Shown one piece after another: positions 22,758 to 33,642 of a stretch of 64,000 nt of DNA (its first letter is position 1; every line of letters begins with the position of its first letter). Where the stretch lies: assembly GCA_039519185.1 (NCBI GenBank), contig CM076851.1, positions 29,213,825 to 29,277,824 of the forward strand, in the 5' to 3' direction. The DNA is from Astragalus membranaceus. Its lineage: Eukaryota; Streptophyta; Magnoliopsida; Fabales; Fabaceae. Both the position numbers and the translations under genes were made by a program. Below the pieces are notes generated by a model. That model had not been told where the DNA came from, ran no database searches, and saw nothing but the letters and a program-made list of their open reading frames with translations.

Positions 22758-22760
22758 AGG

Positions 22761-24392
22761 TGATAACTCTAATTTATATAGAGTTATTTATACTTCTAAA
22801 CGCAACAAATTTTTTTAAACTCAAGTACAAAGTGTGTTAAATATAGTAATATTAGTAAAATAACAACATTCTAGGAATTATGTGATGAATAAAGCATTTT
22901 GTATATATATTGGTATGTTTGATGTGTTTGTTCAGTTTTTCTACAGATAATGCTTCTGCACCTAGTGCTTCTGCACCACAGATGCTTCTGCACTTAGTGC
23001 TTCTGCACCATCCTGCGCTGAAGATTTATAAACCCACAATGGAAGCACCTCAAATCATACCTCTACTCCAAAACTTCTATGACATCATGCTTTGTCACAA
23101 TTCACATGGAGCACATGGCCACATGCATAAGGAGGCGCCCACCATAAACATCATCATGAAAGGCTATTCACCTAAAGACATATGGCCTTACATAATTGGA
23201 CCTCTTCTTATGAAAATGTGCTGAACTCAATCTCCTTGTCTAAAGATCAGAAAAGCAACCATGGTTAAGCCTCCTTAGGTTAACTTGGTTTTCAAGCAAA
23301 CCCTCAAGCAAAGGAAATCTCCAAGGCTATAAAAAGGGCTCCCACTTCTCACTTGAAGAGCATCGCATATCTCACTTGATTATATGTAGATCAAACACCT
23401 TACTTATATTTTAGTAGTTTCAATTCTTGCATTTCAATTACTAGTTAGTTGTAAGAAGGTGAGGAAGGAATTGACACCCTCTTCCTCCACTTCTTCATAG
23501 ATAGGCGAAGGAATTAGTGCTTCTGCACCTGTCAGAATTCATGCAAAGGAACATCAATTTGCGTAACTTCTACCCTATTGATATCTTTTATATATATGAT
23601 TCATGTTATCATGTTCCTTACAGATTCTCTCTATTATATAATGAGTAACATGAGCTAAATTCCTTTAGTTGAGATGTTCTAAACTTATAATGTTCTTTTG
23701 AGTAAGTTAATATGTTTTTAAGTGTTGTAGCATTTTGGGTCTTGTGTTATACTACATCCATCTTATTTTAAGGTTGATCTCTTATAATAAGTAGAGTTAT
23801 ATTCACAGACATGGTTTATAATTAGAAATCAAGACTAATAAGGGTGAGTGTTTTAATAAAGGCTTTGTTGAACTTGTTTTAATAAAGAAACCGTGTTAAA
23901 ACCATGTTAAGTCCTAGACATAGGATAACATAGTCCTTAGGGTGAAACAGTGGGTACTTCAAAGGCAGGAGTGAACTTATTTAGCAAGCCCAGACATGGG
24001 AAGCTTGTAATGAAACTCTGAAGAAAGTAGCTGAAAAGCACACACTTATGCTACTGCACTCAATGCTACTGCACTTGATGCTTCTGCACTTGATGCTTCT
24101 GCATCATAGTGCTTCTTCATCTCTAAAAGCATAGAAACTCTCAAAAGAAGCATTATATAGTAAAGACATCTCAACTATCTTTCTCAACTGATTTCCTTCA
24201 TCTTAATTTACATATTTGCATTCTGTTTTTACTTAAACTGAAAACCCCAAAATTTGTGAGTAGAATAGTAGTACTAATTTATATGCTTTCTAAACATACA
24301 TAAAGTTAATCCAATCCCTGTGGGTTCGACCTTTCTTATCATTATATTACTTGTTTGTGACTGTGTATACTTGCACATCTTTTCACACACCA
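22761..24392 (+). repeat. Athila G1 5' LTR
   Basis: 1,632 bases from TGATAACTC to CACACACCA. A TATA box CTATAAAAAG lies at 23328-23337. Clusters of TGCTTCTGCACC are at 22951-23011, 23518 and 24051-24105. The opening palindrome has arms ATAACTCTA/TAGAGTTAT. Confidence 0.9.
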
Positions 24393-24398
24393 AGTTTT

Positions 24399-24416
24399 TG
24401 GCGCCGTTGCCGGGGA
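24399..24416 (+). promoter_or_regulatory. Athila G1 primer-binding site
   Basis: TGGCGCCGTTGCCGGGGA, six bases after the LTR end. This is the tRNA-Asp-type primer site usual in Athila elements. Confidence 0.93.
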
Positions 24417-24511
24417 TTGCCATTAATTTTTGTTGTTTAGATTTATAAATTAGTATTTTATTACTCTGGTAGTTATTTTCTGTGCAGAAATAGGTGCAGA
24501 TGCACTAGCAT

Positions 24512-25582
24512 ATGCCCAGAGATAAGCCACCAGAATTTGAATTCGATCCAGACATTTAAAGAAGGTTCAGGAGTTTGCTAAGACTTCAAAAACAAAGGAA
24601 TCAAGACTGCAGAAACATGTCTCATCACAGTGAGGGACACAGCTCAAGATCAGCCTCAGTTGAAGGAGGACCTGGTTCACAACATGATACTGAAGAAGGC
24701 CACAGAAATCGATTCATCAACATGGGCCCAATAGGTATGATTAATGATAGAAATAGACCCATGAGGGATTATGCTATGTTTGATCATCAAAATATGCAAA
24801 CAAGTATAGCAAGACCTCATATTGATGCTGTGCATTTTGAATTTCAACCCATGATGTTCCAAATGCTACAACCAATTGGTAAATTTGGAGGATCTCCCCA
24901 TGAGGATCCCCATGAGCATTTAAAACAGTTTTTAGAAGTATGTAGTAACTTTATCATTCCTGGTGTTAGTGAAGATGCCTTCAGACTTAAGCTATTTCCA
25001 TACTCTTTAAAAGATAAGGCTAAATCATGGTTAAATTCAATGGAGCCTAATTCTATCCATTCATGGAATGAAATAGCTGAAAAATTCTTGGCAAAATATT
25101 TTCCACCCATTAAAAATGCCAGGATGAGGAATGATATTACATCTTTTAGACAAAAAGAATTTGAATCATTGTTTGAAGCATGGGAAAGATGGAAAGAACT
25201 TTTAAGAAAATGTCCACATCATGGTCTACCTATCATTATTCAAATGGAAACTTTTTACAATGGTTTAGAACCCCAAACCAGAATAATGCTTGATGCATCA
25301 TCTGGGGGTGTTATTAAACTTATCTTATAATGAAGCATGTGAATTAATTGATAGAATTGCAACCAATAGTTCTAGCTGGCCTACTGAGAGGGTAAGTGCC
25401 CAAAAGAAACCATCAGGGGTACATGAAATCAGTGATATATCAGCCCTATCTGCTCAGTTAGCTTCTCTGACAAACATGTTTAAAAACTTCACTTCAACCA
25501 GTGCATCTGCACCTAGTGCAGCTGCACCAACTGAAAACACTGCAGCAGCCATAGAACAAACCCCCCAGGAGACACAAGTTGT
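24512..25582 (+). pseudogene. Athila G1 Gag, N-terminal part
   Basis: The ATG at 24512 (MPRDKPPEFEFDPD) opens the frame that matches G2's Gag, but codon 16 is TAA (24557-24559). The core domain reads FEFQPMMFQMLQPIGKFGG, DAFRLKLFPYSLKDKAKSWL and ESLFEAWERWKELLRKCPHH. A one-base loss near 25313, at the block equal to G2's GGVILNMSF, shifts the frame, and a second shift follows near 25580 before the zinc knuckle. The linker between carries two GTGC-N4-GCAC dyads (25498-25530). Confidence 0.92.
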
Positions 25583-27016
25583 GTGTATTGTGGAGGAGGC
25601 CATTTGTATGAAGAATGTCCCAGCAACCCTGTCTCTGTCAATTTTGAAGGATATAACAGGAATAACAACCCTTACTCTAACACCTATAACTCTGGTTGGA
25701 AGAACCACCCAAATTTTAGATGGAACAATACTGGTGCATCTGCACCTAGTACTTCTGCACCAGCCACACCACCAGAATTCCATTCACAGAACAACCAAAG
25801 ACAACAACCACCTACCACTGATAACTCTTTAACAGCCTTGCTCAAGTCTTTCATTAGTGAAACCAGAACAGCTAGGCAAGCACAAGATGCCTCTATAAAA
25901 AATTTAGAAAATCAGGTGGGACAGTTAGCAACAGCTCTGTATCAAAGACCAACAGGTACATTACCATCAAATACAGAAGCTACCACAGCCCAAAGGCCAG
26001 GAAAGGAGCAGGTAAAAGCCATTGCTCTAAGAAGTGGAAAAGATCTTACAGATCCAGGTGAAGATCAAGGTGAAGGTAAGGGAGAAAAAAATAAAAATAA
26101 AAAAAATACTCATGGTGCAGAAACACCAGATGCATCTGCATCTTCTGAAGTTTCAACTCCAAGGTTAGTTCCTGAATACCCTCCTCCTCCTTATCCTCAG
26201 AGGTTAAAAAAGGCACATGAGGAGAAACAATTCAGTAAGTTTCTTGAGATTTTAAAACAAATACACATCAATGTTCCCTTAGTTGAAGCACTTCATAAAA
26301 TGCCTAACTATGCTAAATTTATGAAAGATGTGCTTTCAAAAAGAAGAAGATTAGGGGATTTTGAAACAGTTGCTATGTCTAAAGAATGCAGTCTAATTAT
26401 ACAAAGCAAAATTCCAAGAAAACTAAAGGATCCTGGTAGCTTTACAGTCCCATTCTCAATAGGAAAATCTTATACAGGTCGTGCATTGTGTGATTTAGGT
26501 GCAAGTATCAACTTAATGCCTAAATCCATATTTACACAGCTGGGGATTGGAAATGCTAGGCCCACAACAGTAACACTTCAACTAGCTGATAGATCAATAG
26601 CTTATCCAGAAGGAATCATTGAAGATATTTTGGTTAAGGTTGACAAATTTGTATTCCCTGCAGATTTTGTTATTCTTGATTTTGATGCAGATAAAGAAGT
26701 CCCAGTCATTCTTGGAAGACCATTCTTAGCAACTGGAAAAGCACTAATTGATGTGCAAAAGAGAGAACTGACCATGAGAGTAAATGATCAAGAAGTGAAA
26801 TTCAATGTGATGAGTGCTCTGAAGTATCCTGCTGAGGAAAGTGAAGAGTGCTCAGCAATCACCAATCTTGACCATTTGGTGCAGAAGCAATTTCAGATAC
26901 AGTATGATTATCTCACCAGTGCACTAGCACCAGATGCTTCTGCACCTCCCGAAGAAGAAATCTTGGAAAAAGACATTTTTTTCAAGAGAAGCACCAGCAC
27001 AAAAGGTATGGTCTAG
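25583..27016 (+). pseudogene. Athila G1 Gag zinc knuckle and protease
   Basis: The frame opens at the CCHC knuckle (CGGGHLYEEC) and runs through a proline- and serine-rich linker with ASAP-type peptides. The aspartic protease region follows: DPGSFTVPFSIG, CDLGASINLMPKSIF, VPVILGRPFLATG. It ends at a false stop (27014-27016) because of a length change near a T run at about 26980. The true continuation is the pol frame at EAPAQKVWSRTFESL. Dyad motifs at 25733, 26129, 26917 and 26934 all fall in linkers rather than in folded domains. Confidence 0.92.
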
Positions 27017-29132
27017 AACTTTTGAATCTCTTAATTTGGAAGACCCTAACCTTAAAAAGAATTTACCCTCAATTGAACAACCTCCTAAGCTAGAATTGAA
27101 AGAATTGCCCAAACATTTAAAATATGCTTTCTTAGGGGAAGATGATGCACTTCCAGTGATCATTGCCTCTGACTTAACAATAGAGCAAGAGCATGATCTC
27201 ATTTGTACCTTAAGAAAGCATACAAAAGCTATAGGCTGGCAAATGGCAGACATAAAAGGAATTAGCCCTTCTATATGCATGCATAGGATAAATTTAGAAG
27301 ATAACTCTAAAAATTATATAGAAGGACAAAGAAGGCTAAATCCTATAATGAAAGAGGTTGTAAAGAAAGAAATCATCAAGTGGCTAGATGCTGGAATCAT
27401 ATACCCCATATCTGATAGTGCATGGATAAGCCCTATTCAGTGTGTTCCAAAGAAAGGAGGTATGACAGTAATAGCCAATGAAAAAAATGAATTGATACAA
27501 ACAAGAACTGTTACAGGTTGGAGGATCTGTATGGATTATAGAAAACTCAATAAGGCCACAAAGAAAGATCACTTCCCTTTACCCTTCATTGACCAAATGT
27601 TAAATAGGTTGGCAGGTAAGGAGTTTTATTGTTTCTTAGATGGTTATTCAGGGTACAATCAGATTGCAATAGAACCTGAAGACCAACAAAAAACCACCTT
27701 TACATGCCCCTATGGAACATTTGCATTTAGAAGAATGCCTTTTGGACTCTGTAATTCACCTGCAACATTCCAAAGGTGCATGATGTCCATCTTTTCTGAC
27801 TTCATTGAGCAATCAATGGAAGTATTCATGGATGATTTCTCAGTCTTTGGAAACACTTTTCAAACATGTTTATCAAATTTAGAGAAAATTCTCCAAAGAT
27901 GTGAGGAAACAAACTTGGTACTTAATTGGGAGAAATGCCATTTCATGGTACAAGAAGGCATTGTATTAGGTCACAAAGTATCAAAGAAAGGTTTAGAAGT
28001 AGATCAAGCAAAGATTGAGGTCATTGAAAAACTGCCACCTCCAACAACTGTCAAGGGAATCAGAAGCTTCTTAGGCCATGCAGGCTTCTACAGAAGATTT
28101 ATCAAAGATTTTTCAAGGACATCCAAGCCACTATGTACACTCTTGCAAATTGATGCACCTTTTAACTTTGATAAGCCTTGTATGGAAGCATTCCAAAAAC
28201 TCAAAAAAGCATTGGTAACTGCACCAGTGATTGTTACACCAGATTGGAGCAAGCCATTTGAATTAATGTGTGATGCTAGTGATTTTGCTGTAGGAGCTGT
28301 CTTAGGACAAAGGTATGACAAAATCTTTCATTCTATTTATTATGCTAGCAAGACATTAATTGAAGCTCAAATGAATTATACTGTAACAGAAAAAGAATTG
28401 TTGGCAGTGGTTTTTGCATTTGATAAATTTAGATCCTACTTGGTTGGCACCAAAATTATTGTCTATACTGATCATGCTGCCATCAAGTACTTGATCTCCA
28501 AGAAAGATGGAAAACCAAGGTTAATAAGATGGATTCTCCTCCTTCAAGAATTTGATCTTGAAATCAGAGACAAAAAAGGGGTGGAGAATCAGGTTGCTGA
28601 CCATTTATCTAGACTTGAAGGTGAAAGAACAGGTACACAAAAGGGAGAGATCAAGGAAAGCTTTCCTGATGAAAAACTGTTAGCCATAACTCTAACAGCA
28701 TCCAGTGCTTCTGCACCTAGTGCTTCTGCACCTTGGTTTGCTGACATTGTTAACTTTCTTGTAAGCAATGTGGTACCAGTGAACATGACTTACCAACAAA
28801 GAAGGAGATTTTTTCACATAATCAAGGAATATCACTGGGATGAACCATTTCTCTACAAAATGTGTCCAGACCAATTAATGAGGAAATGCATCCCCCAAGA
28901 AGAACAGCAAGCAGTGCTTCTGCACTGCCATGCTGCACCATATGGAGGTCACTTTAGATGCAACAGAACAGCAGCTAAGGTACTACAGTCTGGTTATTAT
29001 TGGCCAACTTTATTTAAAGATGCATATTCAATGGTCAAAACTTGTGACAAATGTCAAAGAGCAGGTAATATTTCTGAAAAACATGAAATGCCTAGAACTA
29101 ATATATTAGAAATTGAACTTTTTGATGTATGA
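26985..29132 (+). pseudogene. Athila G1 RT, RNase H and integrase N-terminus
   Basis: The blocks are RT (GRRLNPIMKEVVKKEI, CMDYRKLNKATKKDHFPLP, FRRMPFGLCNSPATFQ, catalytic FMDDFSVFG), RNase H (MCDASDFAVGAVLGQR, TEKELLAVVFAFDKFR, TDHAAIKYL, NQVADHLSRL) and the HHCC finger of integrase (HAAPYGGHF, CDKCQRAGN). The frame is open for about 715 codons and stops at TGA 29130-29132, where G2 has Trp (DVWGMDF). The linker before the finger holds two adjacent GTGC-TTCT-GCAC dyads (28705-28733). Confidence 0.94.
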
Positions 29133-30016
29133 GGCATGGATTTCATGGGACCATTTCCACCTTCTTTTGGCAAACAATATATCTTAGTAGCTGTGGATTA
29201 TGTGTCTAAATGGGTAGAGGCAGTAGCATTGTCTAATAATGATGCCAAATCTGTTAGCAAATTCTTTTTGAAAAACATTTTTACAAGGTTTGGCACCCCA
29301 AGGGCAATTATCAATGATGAAGGATCACATTTTTGCAACAAACTTATTGAAAATCTTCTTGCAAAATATGGGATTAAGCATAAAATTGCTACAGCTTACC
29401 ACCCACAAACAAGTCGGCAAGCTGAGCTATCAAACAGGGAAATTAAAAGAATGCTTGAAAAATGGTTGGACCATCTAGAAAAGATTGGTCCTTACATTTA
29501 GATGAAGCATTGTGGGCATACAGAATAGCATTTAAAACACCATTAGGTATGCCCCCCTATAGATTAGTCTATGGCAAAGCATGCCACCTGCCAGTTGAGT
29601 TGGAAAACAAATCTTATTGGGCTATTAAAAAGCTAAATTATGATCTCAACAAAGCAGGAGCACAAAGGTTTTTAGAATTAAATGAATTAGATGAATTTAG
29701 GCAATTCTCATATGAGAATGCTGAAATTTACAAAACAAAAACCAAAGCTTGGCATGACAAGAAAATCCAAAGAAGAGAGCTTAGAGAAGGAGGAATGGTC
29801 TTGCTATACAATTCCAGGTTGAAATTATTTCCTGGAAAATTGAGATCAAGATGGTCAGGACCATTCAAGCTCAGCAAAATTTACCCCCATGGTGCAGTTA
29901 ATTTATATGATGCAACCACAAACACCACTTTCAAGGTAAATGGCCAGAGAGTCAAAATGTACTATGGTGAACAGGTGGTGAGGGATAAACTCACCACCCA
30001 TTTTCAAAATCTCTAA
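29133..30016 (+). pseudogene. Athila G1 integrase core and C-terminus
   Basis: After the nonsense codon the core reads MDFMGPFPPSFG, VDYVSKWVEAVAL, NDEGSHFCNKLIE and HPQTSRQAE. A one-base loss in an A run near 29460 (GAAAAATGG) shifts to the frame MVGPSRKDWSLHLDEALWAYR, which continues to the pol stop at 30014-30016 and ends VVRDKLTTHFQNL. G2 has the uninterrupted version of the same junction. Confidence 0.92.
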
Positions 30017-30073
30017 GAAAAGGAGATAGTCAGGCTGAAAGACTCTTAAAACAAGCGCTTATGGGAGGCAACC

Positions 30074-30224
30074 TGTAACACCCCTTTTCTACCCGTTAAT
30101 TTGATTGTAAAATCAGAGTTTCAAAATTTCTTTCATCGCAAGGAATGTTACACATACTTCGAATAAAACGTCGTACTTCAATAAAACAGTTCAACATCAA
30201 TAATTGTGCAATACGTAGCACGCC
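30074..30224. repeat. Fragment starting like a chromovirus LTR
   Basis: At 30074 the G1 post-pol sequence is replaced by TGTAACACCCC..., which resembles the end of Tekay-type LTRs such as that at 55420. About 150 bases remain before the G2 LTR begins. Its other end is not found in the window. Confidence 0.4.
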
Positions 30225-31717
30225 TGATAACTCATATTTATATGAGTTATTTATACTTATTCAAAGTTAAATCATGCAAGTTCTATGGCAATAGTAGGTT
30301 GTTTCTATTAAATTTCTGTTAGTTTATCACTTTTCAGTTAAAAAGGGGCTAAATTACAAATTCTATGCATTTTGGCGCCAATTGGCGCCTTTGTGATCAT
30401 TTTGATGCTTCTTGTGTTTGTGCAGTGAGCTGAACGTGGCAGCGTCCCTCATCACGTCTGAAGGAAGGCAGCAGAGCAAGAAAGAGATATCTCATTTTTG
30501 GCGCGCAAGAAATGATAAGCAAAGATCTAGAAGTGCTGAAGATCTTCTCTCTCCTCAGCGCTGACGCGGCTGACGCACTGTAGCAGTCCAGTGTCATTTC
30601 AGAACAGAGTCAATTAACAAGCAAGCTGGGAAGGTGGGCAATGACATCAGCAAGCATGTGACCCCTTGTTCCTTGGCTAGTCTCTCTCTACAAATGGAAA
30701 GGTAGGGGGGCACGCATCGAGATATCCATCATCCATTCATCATCCACCTTCCTCCATTTTCAGAGATAGTTTTTCTAAAGAAGTTCTGGACACAGACTTT
30801 TTCATCCGAAATTTTCTCAAGCTCCAATTTTTATTTCCATTCGCAACCATTACTGTGAAGCTCAGACGCTGCAACGTCTCTACAGCGTGCATGAGGGAAG
30901 GTTACTTAGGCGTATCTTTTGCGTTTAGTCTCCTTTTCTCTATGTACGGTAATTGGATTTCAACTCCTCTTCTTCCTGTAAAGATGCTCAGCATGAGCTA
31001 AACATTTGTAGTTGGGTTGTTGTTTTGCATGTAATGAACCTCTAGTTTAATACTATGAAGTATTGATGTGTATACGTTTTAAATCTTTGCATGTTAATAT
31101 TTCCAAACTTGTTTTGAAATTGGCCATTTAAAATAAGTAGATTCATAGGTACAGACATGGTCTATGAAAAGAACTCAAAGATTTATGTGAACGAAAAGGT
31201 GCACTAAAAACATTTAGGCATTTTTATCTAAGTCTAGACATAGAATGGATAATAGTTCATAGGACATTGCTGTGGGTACTTAAAATACAGGAGTAGGCCT
31301 ACTTAGAACCTAGACATAGGAATTCTAGTACTTGAAGCTCTGACGTTTTGTGACTGAAAAGCACAGCTCTTTTGCAACAGCGTTCAAACGTTATAACGTC
31401 TATACAGCATAGCATTTGTACGTGTTAACGTGTAAACGTTATAACGTCTGACTAGCGGAGATTTACTTGCATGCAGCAATCCAACTCATACTTTTCCATA
31501 TTCACAACCACTTCTTGTTTACTTGTTTTATCTACGTTCTTAGTCTTAATACCAACTTTTAGTGCCGATTTATTACTTGTTTCACCTGTGTTTTAAAGAC
31601 TTGAACTTTGAAAGTAAATCAATCCTCGTGGGAACAATCTCTTATTTTTATCCACTTTATTACTTGTACGACGTGTATACTTGCACTGATATTGCGACTA
31701 GAACACACGCGCAAACA
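30225..31717 (+). repeat. Athila G2 5' LTR
   Basis: 1,493 bases from TGATAACTC to GCAAACA. It is clearly similar throughout to the solo LTR at 39285-40787. Opening palindrome arms are ATAACTCATA/TATGAGTTAT. At 31420-31447 four ACGT tetramers stand exactly eight bases apart. Confidence 0.93.
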
Positions 31718-31723
31718 AGTTTT

Positions 31724-31741
31724 TGGCGCCGTTGCCGGGGA
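31724..31741 (+). promoter_or_regulatory. Athila G2 primer-binding site
   Basis: TGGCGCCGTTGCCGGGGA, identical to the G1 site and six bases after the LTR end. Confidence 0.93.
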
Positions 31742-31845
31742 TTGAATGTAACTTTTATTGCTCAACAAATATTAAAACACTAGGTGAAAGAATTCTGCTG
31801 TGTTGTTCGTTGTTTCTGTGTGTGAACAGGTAAACGTTACAGCGT

Positions 31846-33642
31846 ATGCTTAGTTCCAGTTCAAGCTCTAGTTCAACTGAACCAGGGAGTGGATCTGAGC
31901 CTGAATTCTATCCAGAACCTGAAAGAACCTTCAGGCGACTAAGGAGACAACAAAGGTTAAGAAGGCAGCAACAACACCAGCAATTTCAGCCACCAATCAT
32001 GTCTGAACATGGTACTGGTGGTAGAAGCTCTAGAGGTGGACGCACTCCAAGAGGAGGAAGGCACTCTGATGCTGGAGGCAGAGAACGTGGTCGTGGACCA
32101 CAGACTCATATAGAGACATATGTTGATGATGAACACTGGCAGAGACAGCAACTCATCAATGGAGGGCCACAAGACATGGTCAATGACAGAGACAAGCCTA
32201 TGCGTGATTATGCCGTGCTCAATCCTGCCCATTTACAAACAGGCATTGCAAGACCACCCATTCATACTGGTCACTTTGAATTCAAGCCAATGATGTTCCA
32301 AATGCTGCAGACTGCAGGGCAGTTTGGGGGTTTCCCTCAAGAAGATCCTTATGCACATCTAAGGCAATTTTTGGATGTGTGTAGCAACTTTATCATCCCT
32401 GGAGTCTCAGAAGATGCCTTCCGATTGAAGTTATTTCCATATTCTCTCAAGGATAAGGCCAAAAATTGGTTGAACTCCTTGGAGCCAAATTCAGTTCACA
32501 CTTGGGATGAGCTAGCTGAAAAATTTCTTGGAAAATACTTCCCTCCCAACAAAAATGCCAAGTTGAGAAATGACATCACTTCCTTCAAACAAAGGGAAGG
32601 GGAATCATTGTTTGAAGCTTGGGAAAGATGGAAGGAATTACTAAGAATGTGCCCACACCATGGCATACCCGTGGTTATTCAAATGGAGACTTTCTACAAT
32701 GGTCTAGATCAGCCGACCAGGCTTATACTTGATGCTTCATCAGGTGGTGTCATATTGAACATGTCTTTCTCTGAGGCATGCAGGCTTATTGAAGACATAG
32801 CCACTCATAATGCCCATTGGCCTTCTGAAAGATTCACTCCCGGAAAGAAGGCTGGTGTCCATGAGATAAGTGAAGTAACTGCCCTTTCTGCTCAGGTTGC
32901 TTCCCTGACCAACATGATTAAAAACATGAGTACTCCAAACGTGGTAACGTCTGAAAGGCAGACTGCTGCAACTGTTGAACCAACACCATCTGGGGGAGTA
33001 GTATGTGTCTATTGTGAAGGAGGGCATATCTACGAAGAGTGTCCCCATAACCCTCAGTCTGTAAACTTTGTATCCCATAACAAAGGAAACAGTCCTTTCT
33101 CCAACTCCTACAATTCAAATTAGAGAAATCACCCAAACTTTGGTTGGAAAAACAACAATGCTTTGAATGCTAGTGATACTGCTCCTGCAATACCCCCAGG
33201 ATTTCCCCCTCAACAACAAAGGCAGTATATGCAGAATAACAACAACAGCAATTTGGAAGCCTTGATGAAAACTTTCATAAGAGATTGTAAGGCAACCTTG
33301 CAAACCCATGAGTCTTCAATCAAAACTTTGGAGAACCAAATTGGGCAGATAGCCTCAGCTCTTACTCAAAGGCAGAATGGATCTCTTCCATCTACAACTG
33401 AAACACCATCTTCATCTAAGTTAAACGGTAAAGATGTGGTGAATGCACAGGTAAATGCTATCTCATTAAGAAGTGGCACTGAGTATCCTGAACCATCTAT
33501 GCCTGAGGAACTCGGGGTGCCAGGGAAGGAAAAGGAGAAAAACAGAAGTGGAGAAAAAGAGAAGAATATTCCAGATATTGTGCTATCTAAACCAGACGTT
33601 ACAACGTCTAGTTTTGAACCAGGAATCAAGATTGTACCTTAG
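31846..33642 (+). pseudogene. Athila G2 Gag with two in-frame stops
   Basis: The ATG at 31846 opens a Ser-rich start (MLSSSSSSSSTEPGSG), then an Arg/Gln-rich stretch. The Gag core follows (FEFKPMMFQMLQTAGQFGG, DAFRLKLFPYSLKDKAKNWL, SLFEAWERWKELLRMCPHH), then a CCHC knuckle (CVYCEGGHIYEEC). TAG at 33121-33123 replaces the Trp seen in G1 (N-W-KNHPNF). The frame resumes unchanged to a second TAG at 33640-33642, just before the conserved IPEYPPPPYPQRLKKAHE block, and continues into protease. Dyads ACGTGGTAACGT (near 32939) and ACGTTACAACGT (near 33597) lie in the linkers. Confidence 0.94.

Larger units (their letters stand above)
20991..22760 (-). mobile_element. Chromovirus 3'-end remnant split by a solo LTR
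   Basis: Reverse strand. The end of a chromovirus pol with chromodomain (22436-22757) and non-coding 3' sequence continue across the solo Athila LTR at 21205-22432 into 20991-21204. The upstream part of this element is cut off where Athila G1 starts at 22761. Confidence 0.6.
22761..30073 (+). mobile_element. Athila-type Ty3/gypsy element G1, degenerate, 3' end displaced
   Basis: 5' LTR (22761-24392), tRNA-Asp-type primer site, gag, protease, RT, RNase H and integrase in gypsy order. The conserved blocks (DLGASINLMP, RTVTGWRICMDYRKLNKA, FMDDFSVFG) are Athila/Calypso type. Pol ends at 30016. The next bases match G2's post-pol sequence for about 60 bases and then change to a chromovirus-like LTR start at 30074. 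No 3' LTR of this subfamily is identified. TGC-N4-GCA dyads occur about nineteen times. Confidence 0.92.

Noticed and set aside
31562..31783. Short frame at the end of the G2 LTR, seen again at 40632
   Set aside because: LTR sequence shared by the G2 LTR and the solo LTR; not a gene.
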